A stretch of 64,000 bases of DNA from Lysobacter changpingensis. GTDB lineage: Bacteria > Pseudomonadota > Gammaproteobacteria > Xanthomonadales > Xanthomonadaceae. Below are positions 63,118 to 64,000 of this stretch, in pieces; positions within the stretch are counted from its first letter, which is position 1; every line of letters starts with the position of its first letter. A program made the position numbers and the translations under genes. Below the pieces are notes generated by a model that ran no database searches, had not been told where the DNA came from, and saw only the letters and a list, made by a program, of their open reading frames with translations. Location of the stretch: positions 1-64,000 of the forward strand of contig NZ_JADWPE010000008.1 in the NCBI RefSeq assembly GCF_017308985.1, given 5' to 3'.

Positions 63118-64000
63118 TCACACCCCGAACGGATACGTCTCCGGCACCTCGCCCGCGTCCGTCGCCGGCGCCTCCAGCGCATCCACCGCCCTGGTTTCGT
63201 CGAACCACACATAACCATCGTATTGCCGCGCGAGCGATGCGCGCGCGTAATGGCTCTGCAATTCCGTCGCGGGCCGGTAGATCACGCCGATGAAGCGCTG
63301 CAGCAGCGGCTCCGACAGCGCGCGTCGCATCGCATCATCATGGCCTTCGCACAGGTCGAGCAGGAAGCGGGGGACGCCGCTTCCGTGGCACAGATGCTCG
63401 ATGCTGCCGGTGCGCGACGGGCGAACGTCCATCACTTCCATCTCGTCGCCCCAATCGTGCGCGGCGGCCACGGTCCCGGCGTGCGTGCCGAAACCGACCA
63501 GCGCGACCTCGCCGGAATGCCGCTGCCGCACGAGCTGGCCGATGTTGTGTTCGCCGCGCGACTGGCCCATGTCGGTGTGCCGCGCATCGCCGATGTGCGA
63601 GTTGTGCGCCCACACCACCGCGCGCGAACGCGGGCCGTGCGCCTGCAGCAACGCGTCGAGGGTGTCGGCCATGTGCTCGTCGCGAAGGTTCCAGCTTTCC
63701 GCGCCGCCGTAGTACATCACGCGGTAATAGCGTTCGGCGGAGGCGACCAGGCGCGCGTTCTGCGCGGCGTCAAGATGATCAAGCGACAATCCGTCGACGA
63801 TGCCGAGTCGATGCTCCAGCAGTTCGCGACACTGGCGCACCACCGCTTCCTCGCACAACGCGTGGCCCGCACGCAGCGCCGCGCGGCCGTACACCTCGGG
63901 CGAGCGCTGCCATGGCGTGAGGCAGCCGTAGCGCTCGCGCGCGACGACGGCGGCTTCGGGATCGACGCGATCCAGGTATTCCAGCACCGCCTCGATCGAC
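63118..64000 (-). CDS. Erythromycin-esterase family protein, truncated by the window edge
   Basis: The C-terminal 290 or so residues are visible; the N-terminus lies beyond 64000. WNLRDEHMADTLDALL, RAVVWAHNSHIGDARHTDMG and LVGFGTHAGTVAAA match the family, with the catalytic His in AHNSHIGD. Members hydrolyse the macrolactone of erythromycin or act on unknown esters. Many environmental homologues do not confer resistance, so no drug activity is claimed. It is convergent in no way with vgrG: both run on the minus strand, 97 bases apart. Confidence 0.88.
   Translation of the reverse strand, partial: SIEAVLEYLDRVDPEAAVVARERYGCLTPWQRSPEVYGRAALRAGHALCEEAVVRQCRELLEHRLGIVDGLSLDHLDAAQNARLVASAERYYRVMYYGGAESWNLRDEHMADTLDALLQAHGPRSRAVVWAHNSHIGDARHTDMGQSRGEHNIGQLVRQRHSGEVALVGFGTHAGTVAAAHDWGDEMEVMDVRPSRTGSIEHLCHGSGVPRFLLDLCEGHDDAMRRALSEPLLQRFIGVIYRPATELQSHYARASLARQYDGYVWFDETRAVDALEAPATDAGEVPETYPFGV

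Overview
The window is GC-rich chromosomal DNA from a gammaproteobacterium, most likely Lysobacter or a close relative in the Xanthomonadaceae. Evidence for this is the def-fmt-rsmB and LysM-dprA-smg-topA-tsaC order, an rpoD with the long acidic Xanthomonadaceae-type spacer, many secreted hydrolases, a VgrG island, and a dispersed hairpin repeat (GTCCGCT-N10-AGCGGAC type). The genus assignment is inference. No rRNA, CRISPR array, complete insertion sequence or integrase was seen.

Layout. 0-5.5 kb: the tail of an unknown gene, then arylsulfatase, outer-membrane beta-barrel and small membrane protein genes, and a secreted M20-type metallopeptidase on the other strand. 5.6-9.2 kb: an accessory stretch of small secreted, lipoprotein and orphan genes separated by composite inverted repeats. 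9.2-18.8 kb: a very compact eight-gene minus-strand operon. In order of transcription it encodes a MoxR-type AAA+ ATPase, an unknown 330-aa protein, a HExxH plus VWA protein, a radical SAM enzyme, an unknown 195-aa protein, a PaaK/CapK-like adenylating enzyme, PnuC and a NadR-like protein. A DUF4291 gene lies just upstream. I did not recognise this combination and consider it the best candidate for an undescribed system. 18.9-22.1 kb: a second repeat-rich accessory stretch, including a gene with a stop codon inside its signal peptide. It ends near a CAU-anticodon tRNA (Ile2 type) at 22.3 kb.

22.5-31 kb: a mannan/mannose-glycan utilisation locus. A GH92 mannosidase gene diverges from an operon of LacI-type regulator, FucP-like transporter, PfkB sugar kinase, AGE-family isomerase and GH47 mannosidase. 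Two mirror-image LacI-type operators lie in the shared promoter region. The implied route is glycan to mannose to fructose to fructose-6-phosphate.

31-56 kb: mostly housekeeping. It holds rpoD, dtd, a lipid A acyltransferase, two bacterial PH-domain proteins, three glycosyl or glycerophosphate transferases for cell-surface polymers, a PMT-family transferase, rsmB, fmt, def, a LysM protein, dprA, smg, a GYF/RDD membrane protein, topA, tsaC, two tandem DUF4124 proteins and a CocE/NonD hydrolase. A 48-codon zinc-ribbon gene sits next to rpoD.

56-63 kb: a type VI secretion spike island. vgrG is followed by two probable peptidoglycan-degrading effectors, each with a candidate immunity protein behind it. 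One of these is an LprI-like lysozyme inhibitor placed directly after a lysozyme-like effector. A frameshifted secreted-protein gene follows. The window ends inside an erythromycin-esterase-family gene.
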